In this document: in pieces, positions 26,355 to 35,511 of the stretch | Position numbering within the stretch: position 1 is the first letter of the stretch | How the letters are laid out: every line of letters begins with the position of its first letter | From: a bacterium BMS3Bbin14 | GTDB taxonomy: Bacteria > Desulfobacterota > Desulfobulbia > Desulfobulbales > Desulfobulbaceae | Assembly: GCA_002897615.1 (NCBI GenBank) | Contig: BDTX01000021.1 | Location: 62,001 to 126,000, forward strand | DNA: 64,000 bases | Direction of reading: 5' to 3' | Position numbers and translations under genes: made by a program | Notes under the pieces: model-generated | Databases searched by the model: none | What the model saw: the letters and a program-made list of their open reading frames with translations, nothing else | Told to the model about the DNA's origin: nothing

Positions 26355-26576
26355 TTTGAATCCGTGAGCGTTCGAGAATGGTGCAGATGCAAGGCGGCAA
26401 CGATGTTGATTATCCTGGTGTGATATCAACTTTGTTGCCAACACAGCAGATGCGCCGTTATCGGGCGGACCGCAGTCCGGCGCGGTGAAGAGAGAGTATA
26501 AAACGCATTTATTCGTCAATAATGCAATAAATTCCACATATTGCCTGGAATATTCTCAAGCCGTCACGGATTCAGG
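26355..26576 (+). mobile_element. Element A copy 4 with 5-bp target duplication
   Basis: 222-bp forward copy. ATAAA is duplicated on both sides (26350-26354 and 26577-26581). The left end is mutated (TTTGAATCC instead of CCTGAATCC). It sits inside the hydrogenase operon between cytochrome b and the maturation protease, and its left duplication overlaps the protease start codon. Confidence 0.93.
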
Positions 26577-26623
26577 ATAAAATTCAGGAGCAGGCGGGCG
26601 GGCTGCCTGCTCCGGTCATTGTT

Positions 26624-27268
26624 TCAGCTTTTATCGGGGGTAAACTTTCGGCCGTTGACGATGGAGGAGATCAATCCCTCCTTGTGCCAGATATCGGTCC
26701 AGACCACGATATACAGATGGATAAAGGCAAAGAGGATAAAATACCACATGATCAGGTAGTGGAGATAACGGGCATGCTGCAGCGGACCAAGAAGCCAGAG
26801 GCCCCAGGTCTGCCAGACGACGTTTTCCGGATAGAGCATGTAAAAACCGCTCAGCACCTGCACGAGGGCCATGATGAAGGTGACGATGTAAAAGGTTCCC
26901 GCCAGGGTATTGTGTCCCGGCCGGCGATCATATTTGTCGCTGATGTACAGATAATTGGCAATGGTTTTGAACAGGTTGGCAATGTTTTTCGGGGTTATGG
27001 GGAGAAAGTCCCAGAATCGTTCCTGCCGGTTGCCGAAGAGAAGCAAATAGAGGCGGGCCAGGATGGCGGCGGTAAAGACAAAAGCGGCGATAAAATGAAT
27101 ATAGAACATGGTGGCCACGGGAAAGGAACGGCCGCCTTCAAGCATGGTATTGGTCCAGGGAAAGTTGATATAGAATCCCGTCGTCACCAGCACCACAACG
27201 GACAGCGCAAAACTCCAGTGAAACAGCCGCAGCAGAACGGACCAGGCAAGATATTGTTGATAGCGCAT
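26624..27268 (-). CDS. hyaC: Ni/Fe-hydrogenase b-type cytochrome subunit
   Basis: Membrane dihaem cytochrome b of the HyaC/HupC type that passes electrons from the small subunit to menaquinone. Four hydrophobic segments; His residues in LFHWSFALS, FYIHFIAAFV, LHYLIMWYFILFAFIHLY are candidate haem ligands. 214 residues from the ATG at 27266-27268, which has AGGAGG 5 nt upstream. Element B copy 2 lies between it and the large subunit gene. Confidence 0.92.
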   Translation of the reverse strand: MRYQQYLAWSVLLRLFHWSFALSVVVLVTTGFYINFPWTNTMLEGGRSFPVATMFYIHFIAAFVFTAAILARLYLLLFGNRQERFWDFLPITPKNIANLFKTIANYLYISDKYDRRPGHNTLAGTFYIVTFIMALVQVLSGFYMLYPENVVWQTWGLWLLGPLQHARYLHYLIMWYFILFAFIHLYIVVWTDIWHKEGLISSIVNGRKFTPDKS

Positions 27269-27284
27269 GTTGTCCTCCTTTACG

Positions 27285-27301
27285 CGTTTCCGGATGGGCA
27301 C
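27285..27301. repeat. Element B terminal remnant
   Basis: CGTTTCCGGATGGGCAC, identical to the right end of element B copy 2, lying alone 5 bp before that copy's left end and just upstream of the cytochrome b ribosome binding site. Probably what is left of a second, deleted copy. Confidence 0.6.
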
Positions 27302-27306
27302 GAGGA

Positions 27307-27447
27307 GTGTCCGTTCAGAAACGAGGATTTTTGTTCGAGATCAAGGCATGCGAAAAAAATAACCGCAGGCATATAAATGATATTCCGAGGATTATTTTTT
27401 TCGCATAACGCCGAGATCGGGCAAAAAGACCGTTTCCGGATGGGCAC
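27307..27447. mobile_element. Element B copy 2 (palindromic)
   Basis: 141-bp near-palindrome, ends GTGTCCGTTCAG and GATGGGCAC. Its last base forms the third base of the large-subunit stop codon (TAG on the minus strand). In the operon mRNA it would fold into a long hairpin between large subunit and cytochrome genes. Confidence 0.82.
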
Positions 27448-29147
27448 TAGAGAGCCTTGACCTTGACCAGTTCCCGGCCCTGCGGGTTCAGCATGTGAAC
27501 CGCACAGGCAATGCACGGGTCAAAGGAGTGAACGGTCCGCAGGACTTCCAGGGGTTTTTCCGGTTCCGCTACGGGATTGCCCACCAGGGCGGCCTCGTAG
27601 GGTCCCGGCTTGTCCTTGTCGTCACGGGGCCCGGCATTCCAGGTTGACGGCACGACGCACTGGTAGTTCTTAATGACGCCGTCCTGAATGACAATCCAGT
27701 GGGAAAGCGCTCCCCTGGGGGCCTCATGGAAGCCGAAGCCCAGTTGTTCACCCTTCGGGAAAGTGGGCTTGTTGAAGATCTCCAGGTCGCCCTTGCCGAT
27801 GTTGTCAACCAGCAGGTCCCAGTGCTTGAGGGACAGGTCGGCAAGCATCGCCGCCCTGATGGCCCGGGCCACATGGCGGCCGGGTGTGGACTGCAGCACG
27901 GCCGGGCCGACCTTGACCTTGGCCAGGGAGGAAATCCGGGCCAGGACGTCATCCACGTATTTTTTCGTTAATGCATGCCCCTGGGCATAACCGATCAGGA
28001 CCTGGGCCAGGGGACCGACCTGCATGGGCTGCCCCTGGAAACGCGGAGCCTTGATCCAGGAGTATTTGCCGTTATCCTGGAAGTCGGTATACTTGGGGAT
28101 GGTGTCTTCCTTGTACGGAGACCTGGTCCAGTCGCCGTCATACCATGACCTGGCAATACACTCGACGACGTTGTCGCGGAAGTATGGATCCTTAAAACTC
28201 TTGAAGGGCTTGACCGTGCCCAGGTCGCCGCCCATGATCGTGCCGCCGGGCAGATCGAAGGAATCCGACTTGGTGTCAAGAACCATGTCCGGCACGGCCA
28301 GGTAATTGGTGACCCCGGCCCCGTACTGGAGCCAGTCCTTGTACAGGGCGCCGATGGCGATGACATCAGGCAGGTAGACCTGCTGAATAAACCCCCTGAC
28401 CTCCCCGATCAGTTGTTTGATCCAGTACAGGCGTTCCATGTTGAGGGTGTTTTCGTTATCCATATTGATGGCCGTCGTCACGCCGCCGACCGACATATTC
28501 TGCAGGTGCGGATCTTTGCCGGCAATAATGGCCAGGGCCATATCGGCCTTGCGCTGATAGTCCAGGGACTCCAGGTAATGGGAGACCGCCATGAGGTTGG
28601 CCTCCGGGGGCAGGATCATGGCCGGGTGGCCCCAGTAGCCATTGGCGAAAGGTCCAAGCTGGCCGCTGTCGACCAGGGACTGCACTTTTTCCTGGACCGC
28701 CTTGAACCTCTTGGCGCTGTTGCCGGGCCAGTTGGAGAGGCTCTCCGCCAGCTGCACGGTTTTATTGATATTTGCCGACAGGGCGGAAATCACGTCAACC
28801 CAGTCCAGGGCGGAAAGGATATAAAAATGAACGATATGGTCATGCAGGGCATGGAGGGACAGGACCAGGTTGCGGATATACTGGGCATTGATGGGTATTT
28901 CCAGGCCCAGGGCGTTTTCAACACACCTGACCGAGGCCAGGGCATGGACGGTGGTGCAGACCCCGCAGATACGCTGGGTGAAGAGCCAGGCGTCCCTGGG
29001 GTCGCGGCCCTGGAGGATGACCTCGATGCCGCGCCACATCTGGCCTGACGACCAGGCCTTGTTGATGAAGCCGTTATTTATCTCCGCGTCTATTCTCAGA
29101 TGGCCTTCGATCCTGGTTATGGGATCAACGACGATTCGCTGTGCCAT
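27447..29147 (-). CDS. hyaB: NiFe hydrogenase large (catalytic) subunit
   Basis: Group 1 membrane-bound uptake hydrogenase large subunit, carrying the NiFe(CN)2CO centre. RICGVC (Cys61, Cys64) and C-terminal DPCIACAVH (Cys545, Cys548) supply the four Ni ligands; all are Cys, so it is not a selenocysteine type. The 15 residues after His551 are the peptide removed by the maturation protease. Start ATG at 29145-29147 has GGAGG 6 nt upstream; an ATG two codons earlier is too close to it. 566 residues, full length. It oxidises H2 in the periplasm. Confidence 0.97.
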   Translation of the reverse strand: MAQRIVVDPITRIEGHLRIDAEINNGFINKAWSSGQMWRGIEVILQGRDPRDAWLFTQRICGVCTTVHALASVRCVENALGLEIPINAQYIRNLVLSLHALHDHIVHFYILSALDWVDVISALSANINKTVQLAESLSNWPGNSAKRFKAVQEKVQSLVDSGQLGPFANGYWGHPAMILPPEANLMAVSHYLESLDYQRKADMALAIIAGKDPHLQNMSVGGVTTAINMDNENTLNMERLYWIKQLIGEVRGFIQQVYLPDVIAIGALYKDWLQYGAGVTNYLAVPDMVLDTKSDSFDLPGGTIMGGDLGTVKPFKSFKDPYFRDNVVECIARSWYDGDWTRSPYKEDTIPKYTDFQDNGKYSWIKAPRFQGQPMQVGPLAQVLIGYAQGHALTKKYVDDVLARISSLAKVKVGPAVLQSTPGRHVARAIRAAMLADLSLKHWDLLVDNIGKGDLEIFNKPTFPKGEQLGFGFHEAPRGALSHWIVIQDGVIKNYQCVVPSTWNAGPRDDKDKPGPYEAALVGNPVAEPEKPLEVLRTVHSFDPCIACAVHMLNPQGRELVKVKAL

Positions 29148-29165
29148 GGACATCCTCCCTCAAGG

Positions 29166-30272
29166 TTATTCCTGCTCGTCAGGTGTATTGTTGCATTTTT
29201 TGCACTTAACGACCCGTTTGCCGATTCCGACCGCGGCATGGATGCCGACCGCGGCAGCGGTAACGCCCAGGATCTTCATGCCCACCGATGTCGCGCCGGT
29301 CACAATGCCTTTCCCGCCGCCGGGAATAGTGACTCCCGGCAGACGTTCATAGAAGGGAGTCATGGTATCCCAGAATTCAGGTTCGGTGCAGCCGATACAG
29401 CCATGCCCGACTCCGACCGGCCAGGCCCCCACACCGTTGAAGCGCACTGCCGGGCAGTTGGAAAAGGTCCCGGGACCCTTGCAGCCGACCTTGTAGAGGC
29501 AGAAGCCCTGTCGATGTGCTTCATCCCCGAATTGCTCGACAAAGCGCCCCTCGTCGAAATGGGCCCGCCGTTCGCACTGATCATGGATTTCACGGCCATA
29601 GGCAAAGAGCGGCCGGCCCAGCTGATCGGTTCTCGGCAACCGTTTGAAGGTCAGATAGTGCAGGACCGTGCCCAGGAATGAGATCGGGTTGGGGGGGCAG
29701 CCGGGAATATTGATTATCGGGGTGTTCTTGACCAGGTCCCGGACGCCGACGGCGCCGGTGGGGTTAGGCTTGGCGGCCTGGATGCCGCCGAATGACGCAC
29801 AGGTGCCGATGGCGATGACGGCCGCGGCTTTCGGTGCCACTTCGGCCAGGATATCCACGGCCGTGCGGCCGCCGATCTTGCAGTAAATGCCGCCGTCTTT
29901 GGTGGGGATGCCCCCCTCGACGACGCAGATAAACTTGCCGTCATACTTGCTGATTGTTTCCTGCAGGACCTGCTCGGCCTGGTGGCCGGCCGCGGCCATC
30001 ACGGTTTCATGGTAGTCCAGTGAAATGATATCGAGGATCAACCGGCCGATGTCCGGGTGTGAGGCCCGGAGCAGACTCTCCGTACAGCCGGTGCATTCCT
30101 GAAAATGCAGCCAGACTACCGGCGGCCGTTGGGCCGAGGTGGCTGCGGCCACCAGTTTCGGCACCATGGTCTCTGAAAGTCCCAGGGCGGCCGCCGCCAT
30201 GGTACACCCTTTGATAAAGGTGCGGCGGTCGACCCGCATGTTGCCCTCGTTACCAAAATCATGACGTGACAT
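29166..30272 (-). CDS. hyaA: NiFe hydrogenase small subunit, Tat-exported
   Basis: Electron-transfer subunit with three FeS clusters. Tat signal RRTFIKG (Arg16-Arg17); proximal cluster ligands in ECTGCTES (Cys60, Cys63), GTCAS and PGCPPNP; medial/distal motifs CLYKVGCKGP, CPAVRFNG and CIGCTEP. A C-terminal hydrophobic helix (about 325-350) anchors the heterodimer to the membrane next to the cytochrome. It ends with CKKCNN, an extra CxxC after the anchor that I cannot explain. Start ATG at 30270-30272 has AGGAGG; the frame is open upstream but without signals. Confidence 0.96.
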   Translation of the reverse strand: MSRHDFGNEGNMRVDRRTFIKGCTMAAAALGLSETMVPKLVAAATSAQRPPVVWLHFQECTGCTESLLRASHPDIGRLILDIISLDYHETVMAAAGHQAEQVLQETISKYDGKFICVVEGGIPTKDGGIYCKIGGRTAVDILAEVAPKAAAVIAIGTCASFGGIQAAKPNPTGAVGVRDLVKNTPIINIPGCPPNPISFLGTVLHYLTFKRLPRTDQLGRPLFAYGREIHDQCERRAHFDEGRFVEQFGDEAHRQGFCLYKVGCKGPGTFSNCPAVRFNGVGAWPVGVGHGCIGCTEPEFWDTMTPFYERLPGVTIPGGGKGIVTGATSVGMKILGVTAAAVGIHAAVGIGKRVVKCKKCNNTPDEQE

Positions 30273-30682
30273 GCTTCCCTCCTTTTTCCTTGCAGAAGGA
30301 TTTGGGGTTATCCGTAAGTGCCGCAATGAGCAGGCGGCCCGGTCTTTTATTTCGACCTTGTTCCCGTCTGTCGCCCGGTATCCCAATGTGGTACCGCTAT
30401 TGTGTAACGTATATCATAAGCAAGGGGAAAAACATAATTGACTTCATGGCCGGAGCCGGCCTTCACTCCATTCAAGCAATGCACCTGACCTCCATGACGG
30501 GGAAGTCTCAACGAAACATGAGAACGGGGAATCTGATGCCGGGATATCATATAACCCGGTAATTTTACAACGAGCTGGAATCACTGCTATAGATGTCTAT
30601 CTGTATATAGATTATGTATAAATCAGCTCAAAAGTCAAATTTTTCACCGTTTTTTTTAAAAAATGTCCGGCGACCGGGATGC
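30273..30682. other. Upstream region of the hydrogenase structural genes
   Basis: 410 bp between hypE and the small subunit gene. It should hold the promoter for the structural operon; I looked for -24/-12 and FNR-type sites on the minus strand and found none convincing. The part at 30590-30665 is AT-rich (T8 and A6 runs). No gene seen. Confidence 0.5.
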
Positions 30683-31705
30683 TCAGCAGATTCTTGGCAG
30701 GGGCTCGCCGCTGAGCGGTCCGACAATGCGGGCGCCGCCGATTCCGGTTTTCAGGATCACCCTGGCCGGGTGCTTTTCAGACGACGTTGCGGTGACGGTG
30801 CCGATGACCCGGGCATCGCGGCCCTCTGGTGTTTCCCGCATGGCCGTCAGCAGGATCTCGGCCGCCCCGGCCTCGACAATGGCGATGCATTTGCCCTCAT
30901 TGGCGAGATAGAGGGGATCAAGGCCGAGCAGCTCACAGGCCGTCTTTACCCCGGGCCTGACCGGCAGCCGGTCCTCGTCGATTTCGATCCGGACCCCGGA
31001 ACTCGCCGCAATTTCCGCGAGAACCGTGGCCGCACCGCCGCGGGTCGGGTCGCGCAGACAGCGTATTCCACCCGGTGCGGCCCGGAGCATGGCGGCGACC
31101 ATGGTGTGCAGCGGTGCCGTATCGCTTTGGATCGCGCTCTGCATGGACAGGCCGGCCCGGGCGGCCATGATGGTTACCCCGTGGTCTCCCAGAAAGCCGG
31201 AGAGCAGGACCGTGTCCCCGGGCCGGGCCAGGTCCGCGCCCAGCACCAGGTGGTCCGGCACCAGGCCGATCCCCGAAGTATTGATGAAAATTTTATCCGC
31301 CTTGCCCCGCGGCACCACCTTGGTGTCACCGGTGACAATGGGGACCCGGCAGTTATCCGCCGCCCGGCCGATGGAATCGGCCAGCCGTTCGAGCTCGGCC
31401 ATGGCAAAGCCTTCTTCCAGGATCAGGGAAAGGCTGAGCGCCAGCGGCCGGGCGCCCTGCATGGCCAGGTCGTTGACGGTGCCGTGCACGGCCAGCAGGC
31501 CGATATCACCGCCGGGAAAGAAGATGGGGTCGACCACATAGCTGTCGGTGGTAAAGGCGATCCGGGCGGCACCGGCGCTCAGGACCGCGCTGTCCTCGAA
31601 CCGGGCCAGCACCGGATTGTTGAGCCTGGGCAGGAAAACGGTTTCGATAAGCTGGCGGCTGGCCATTCCGCCGCTGCCGTGGTCGAGAAGGATGCGACGG
31701 GTCAT
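30683..31705 (-). CDS. hypE: Hydrogenase expression/formation protein HypE
   Basis: Makes thiocyanate from the carbamoyl group delivered by HypF for the CN ligands of the active site. ATP-binding PurM-like fold (DHGSGG at the start, VTGDTKVV); the C-terminus is PRIC, with the terminal acceptor Cys340. Start overlaps hypD stop (ATGA). Confidence 0.97.
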   Translation of the reverse strand: MTRRILLDHGSGGMASRQLIETVFLPRLNNPVLARFEDSAVLSAGAARIAFTTDSYVVDPIFFPGGDIGLLAVHGTVNDLAMQGARPLALSLSLILEEGFAMAELERLADSIGRAADNCRVPIVTGDTKVVPRGKADKIFINTSGIGLVPDHLVLGADLARPGDTVLLSGFLGDHGVTIMAARAGLSMQSAIQSDTAPLHTMVAAMLRAAPGGIRCLRDPTRGGAATVLAEIAASSGVRIEIDEDRLPVRPGVKTACELLGLDPLYLANEGKCIAIVEAGAAEILLTAMRETPEGRDARVIGTVTATSSEKHPARVILKTGIGGARIVGPLSGEPLPRIC

Positions 31706-32796
31706 AGGTCACCGTATTTACTGTAGGCCGCGCAGGTCCCTTCACTTGAAACCATGCAGGGGCCGACCGGATGGGTTGGCGTGCACCGGGTGTTGAAAAG
31801 CGGGCACTGGGGAGGCTTGATCCGGGCGGTCAGGATTTCGCCGCAACGGCAGCCTTGGGGCTCCGGCACAAAAACGGCCGGCAGCTCGAAGCGGGTCCTG
31901 GCGTCAAAGTCCCTGAATTCCTCCTGCAGCTCCAGGCCACTGCCCGGAATCTCTCCCAGGCCGCGCCACCAGGCGTTACAGGGTTTAAAGACCCGGTAAA
32001 TTATTTCCCGGGCCCTGGGATTGCCTTCCTTGCTGACAACCCGGCCGTAGCAGTTTTCCACCCGGGCCTGGCCCCGGCCTGCCTGGCGGGTCAGCATGTA
32101 GACGGCGCTTAAAATATCAAGAGGCTCAAAGCCGGCGATCACGCAGGGCATGTGAAATTGTGCGACCAGGGGCTGATAGGCCTGTTCACCGATGATGGCG
32201 CTGACATGGCCGGGACAGAGAAGGCCGTCAATGGCCAGCTCGGGATCACTCAGCAGGACCTCGAGGGCCGGCGGCACGACCTTGTGCGAGACCAGGAGCA
32301 TGAAGTTGCGCACATTTTTGCTCCTGGCTTCGAGCACGGTGGCGGCGATGACCGGGATGGTGGTCTCGAAACCGATGGCCGGGAAGACGACCAGGCCGTC
32401 TGTGTTCCGGGCCATATCCAGGGCATCGGCCGGCGAGTAGACGACCTCGACCCGGGCGCCTGCGGCCCTGGCCATGGCCAGGCTTTTCCCTTCGCTGCCC
32501 GGTACCCGGAGGAGGTCGCCGAAGGTGGCCAGGGTGACCCCGGGTTTTGCGGCCAGGGCGATCATCAGGTCGATATCTCCGGTAGCGGTCACGCAGACCG
32601 GACAGCCCGGACCGGAAATCAGTTCGATTTCGGCCGGCAGGAGGGAACGGATCCCGTGCCGGAAAATGGCCATGGTATGGGTGCCGCAGACCTCCATGAT
32701 CCGCAGCGGCCCGGCCTTGTTTTCCCGGATGCGCTCCGTCAGGGCGGCGGCGAGCCGGCGGTCGCGAAATCCTTCAGATATCGCTGCCAATGACAT
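31702..32796 (-). CDS. hypD: Hydrogenase formation protein HypD
   Basis: Scaffold with a [4Fe-4S] cluster on which Fe(CN)2CO is assembled with HypC. MEVCGTHTMAI, SGPGCPVCVT and GFETTIP are conserved, and the C-terminal cysteine set CRCGEIL...CPLF...C holds the cluster. 364 residues. It starts inside the end of hypC (23-bp overlap). Confidence 0.97.
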   Translation of the reverse strand: MSLAAISEGFRDRRLAAALTERIRENKAGPLRIMEVCGTHTMAIFRHGIRSLLPAEIELISGPGCPVCVTATGDIDLMIALAAKPGVTLATFGDLLRVPGSEGKSLAMARAAGARVEVVYSPADALDMARNTDGLVVFPAIGFETTIPVIAATVLEARSKNVRNFMLLVSHKVVPPALEVLLSDPELAIDGLLCPGHVSAIIGEQAYQPLVAQFHMPCVIAGFEPLDILSAVYMLTRQAGRGQARVENCYGRVVSKEGNPRAREIIYRVFKPCNAWWRGLGEIPGSGLELQEEFRDFDARTRFELPAVFVPEPQGCRCGEILTARIKPPQCPLFNTRCTPTHPVGPCMVSSEGTCAAYSKYGDL

Positions 32797-33034
32797 GCTC
32801 GGCCATCTCCCGCATCAGATTCAGGTTGGTTTCGGCCGCGGCCGGATCAAGGGTATGAATGGCAAACCCGGCATGGACAATGACATAATCCCCAGGGCGC
32901 GGCCAGCGGTCGACAATATCCAGGCGGACCTCTTTTCTGAGGCCTTCCTCCTCCACCACCGCGTGGGGAAATGACAGGGGATCGTTTTGTTCGCCATGGA
33001 CTTCAGTGACGCGCATGGGAATCGCCAGACACAT
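32774..33034 (-). CDS. hypC: HypC/HybG hydrogenase assembly chaperone
   Basis: 86-residue chaperone carrying the Fe(CN)2CO unit to the large subunit. Starts MCLAIPMRV with the essential Cys2; GDYVIVHAGFAI is typical. The frame runs further upstream into hypF sequence but the Met-Cys start is diagnostic. It overlaps hypF by 32 bp and hypD by 23 bp. Confidence 0.96.
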   Translation of the reverse strand: MCLAIPMRVTEVHGEQNDPLSFPHAVVEEEGLRKEVRLDIVDRWPRPGDYVIVHAGFAIHTLDPAAAETNLNLMREMAEHVIGSDI

Positions 33035-35333
33035 GGGTTCCTCCGATAGCAGCCTGGCCGAGGGCGATACCTCCGTCGTTGGCCGGGACCTGCCGGTTGA
33101 TATGGACCTTGAGATGAGACTTGGCAAAGAATTCTAAAAAGCCTTCAACCAGAAGACGATTCTGCAGGCAGCCACCGCCGAGGACAATGGTGTCAATTCC
33201 GGTCCGCCTGCTCAGGTAGCGTATCATATTTCCACAGCAGAAGACAAGAAACAGATGAAAAAACAGCGCAATATCCCCGGCTGCCGCAGAGCCAGAGGTC
33301 ATTTTTTCAATGATATATCGGATACATTGATCAATGGAGGCCTCAAGGATTCCGTTTTTTTCCGTGTACAGGGCCGCAGTCGGCATGGCCCTGCCGGCCG
33401 CGCAATTCATCATTGACGCACCACCAAGGGCGGCGGCGGCCAAGGTTTCCAGTTCCATGGCGGCCTGGCCCTCGAAGGTGTTGACATGACAGATGCCGAG
33501 CAGCGAGGCCACCGCATCGAACAGGCGGCCGCAACTCGAGGTCAAGGGGCAGTTGACGTTTTTGGCCATCATCTCCCGGATCAACCGCTGGTCATCACCG
33601 GCAACGGCGCCCAGGTTGACGGTCGCCGCCGCTTCGTCGATTCCGGCCAGGTGGAGCGCGGCCAGGGCCATGCGCCAGGGCTGCCTGGCCGCCTGGTCTC
33701 CTCCCGGCAGCGGCAGGGGGGCCAGCCGGCCGAGCCGTTTGTAAGCATGAAAGGAGCATTGCAGGATCTCCCCGCCCCAGACCGTGCCGTCAGGACCGAA
33801 GCCGCTGCCGTCCAGGACGACGGCCAGGGCTCGGTCCAGGCCATGTTCCGCCATGACCGAGGCGGCGTGGGCCCAATGGTGCTGGACCCGGACCAGGGGC
33901 AGCCCGAGTTGTTCGGCAAACCTGCCGCTCAGGTAGTCGGGATGCGGATCGGCGACCACCAGGCGCGGTTCAATTTCCAGCAGGACCTGCAGCCGTTCGA
34001 CCGTCTCCGTAAAAAAATCAAAGGTGGCCGGATTGTTCATGTCGCCTATATGCTGGCTCATAAAGGCATCACGGCCACGGGCCAGACAGAAGCTGTTTTT
34101 CAGTTCGCCGCCAACGGCCAGCAGCGGGGGCAGCTCAAATCCAAGGCGCACCGGCGCCGGGGCATAGCCGCGGGACCGCCGCAGGAACGCCGGTTTGCCG
34201 GCCGTTACCCGGACCACCGAATCGTCGACCCGGGTATGGATGCCCCGGTTATGGAGCAGGAAACCATCGCCAAAGGCGGCCAGCCTCTGCCCGGCCTCGG
34301 TATTGTCCTTGCAAAGCGGCTCGCCGGCTGGATTACCGCTGGTCATAACCAGGCAGTCGGGGACCCCGGGCCGGGCAAAGAGCAGATGATGCAGGGGCGT
34401 GTAGGGCAGCATGACCCCGAGTTCGGCCATGCCCGGCGCCAGGTTTTCGGCCAGCCCGGCCGCCCGGCGTTTTTTCAGTAAGACGATGGGGCGGGAGTAT
34501 GAATTCAGCAACTCCTCCTCTTGCGGGGTGACATGGCAGAGCCTCTGCGCGGTTTGCAGGTTCCGGGCCATAACGGCCAGGGGCTTGGCCGGCCTGTTTT
34601 TTCGCCGCCTGAGCGTTGCCACCGCCGGCGCCGAGTAGGCGCTGACGGCCAGGTGAAAACCGCCCAGTCCCTTGATCCCGATGATCGCCCCGTTCTCGAG
34701 CGCTGCCGCCGCCCGGGCCAGGGGGTCGCCCGCCGCCGGCCGTGAACCGTCGCCGGCCTGCCAGCTCAGGCGCGGGCCGCAGTCGGCGCAGGCATTGGGC
34801 TGGGCGTGAAACCGCCGGTCATGGGGATTTTTATACTCTGCCATGCATGCCGGACACATCGGGAACGCGTCCATGGTCGTGCGGGGACGGTCATAGGGCA
34901 GGGAGCGGATAATGGTATAGCGCGGCCCGCAGTTGGTACAGTTGGTAAAGGGATAGCCGTATCGCCGGTCTTCGGGGTTGAAGATTTCCCGCAGGCAGTC
35001 CGCGCAGGTCGCGGTATCGGGTGCGACCTGGGTGGTACTCCGGCCGCGGCCATCGCTGGCCCGGATCACGAAAACGGTGGCCGGGCCGGAAGCGGCCGCC
35101 GGCCGCTGTTGCAGGGAATCAATGCGGGCCAGGGGCGGGGCGTCACGCCGCAGGGCCGTCAGGAAGGAGTCGACTGCCTCGGCCGGGCCGGCAATCTTGA
35201 TGACCACGCCGCTGCCGGTATTGGTGATGTACCCGGCCAGGCCGAGCCGCGTGGCCAGCCGGTAGACAAAGGGCCGGAATCCCACCCCCTGGACGATCCC
35301 GCCAATTTCTATTTCCCGAGCCTGTCTATTCAC
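33003..35333 (-). CDS. hypF: Carbamoyltransferase HypF
   Basis: Starts cyanide-ligand synthesis by transferring carbamoyl from carbamoyl phosphate to HypE. Domain order: acylphosphatase (1-92, GIVQGVGFRPFVYR), two zinc fingers (CADCLREI...CTNCGPR; CPAC...CADCGPR), YrdC-like (about 200-390), Kae1/HypF C-terminal (about 400-776, HHWAHAASVMAEH). 776 residues, full length. Start is GTG at 35331-35333. First gene of the leftward hyp set. Confidence 0.96.
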   Translation of the reverse strand: MNRQAREIEIGGIVQGVGFRPFVYRLATRLGLAGYITNTGSGVVIKIAGPAEAVDSFLTALRRDAPPLARIDSLQQRPAAASGPATVFVIRASDGRGRSTTQVAPDTATCADCLREIFNPEDRRYGYPFTNCTNCGPRYTIIRSLPYDRPRTTMDAFPMCPACMAEYKNPHDRRFHAQPNACADCGPRLSWQAGDGSRPAAGDPLARAAAALENGAIIGIKGLGGFHLAVSAYSAPAVATLRRRKNRPAKPLAVMARNLQTAQRLCHVTPQEEELLNSYSRPIVLLKKRRAAGLAENLAPGMAELGVMLPYTPLHHLLFARPGVPDCLVMTSGNPAGEPLCKDNTEAGQRLAAFGDGFLLHNRGIHTRVDDSVVRVTAGKPAFLRRSRGYAPAPVRLGFELPPLLAVGGELKNSFCLARGRDAFMSQHIGDMNNPATFDFFTETVERLQVLLEIEPRLVVADPHPDYLSGRFAEQLGLPLVRVQHHWAHAASVMAEHGLDRALAVVLDGSGFGPDGTVWGGEILQCSFHAYKRLGRLAPLPLPGGDQAARQPWRMALAALHLAGIDEAAATVNLGAVAGDDQRLIREMMAKNVNCPLTSSCGRLFDAVASLLGICHVNTFEGQAAMELETLAAAALGGASMMNCAAGRAMPTAALYTEKNGILEASIDQCIRYIIEKMTSGSAAAGDIALFFHLFLVFCCGNMIRYLSRRTGIDTIVLGGGCLQNRLLVEGFLEFFAKSHLKVHINRQVPANDGGIALGQAAIGGTHVSGDSHARH

Positions 35334-35390
35334 TGGCGGGACGCTTGCAAGTCGTCATGATAATAAAGGAGGGGCCATTGTTCATATCGC

Positions 35391-35511
35391 TCCGTTATCG
35401 GGCGCCCCGGAGGGCGGCACGGTGAAGACCGGGGAATGCATTTATTTGACAATAATAGAATAAATTCCCCATGCTGCCTGGAATATTACCTCAAGCCGTC
35501 CCGGATTCAGG
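35391..35511 (+). mobile_element. Element A copy 5 (short form, left end degraded)
   Basis: About 121 bp; the left CCTGGAT terminus is missing or mutated (TCCGTTATCGGG), the right end reads CCGTCCCGGATTCAGG. Its right 21 bp overlap the bioA coding end. Confidence 0.82.

Noticed and set aside
26352-26537. 62-residue N-terminal extension of the hydrogenase protease
   Set aside because: The sequence is translated element A; the family begins at the ATG at 26351.
27447-29147. Selenocysteine (NiFeSe) hydrogenase
   Set aside because: The C-terminal motif is DPCIACAVH with ordinary Cys codons and no in-frame TGA.
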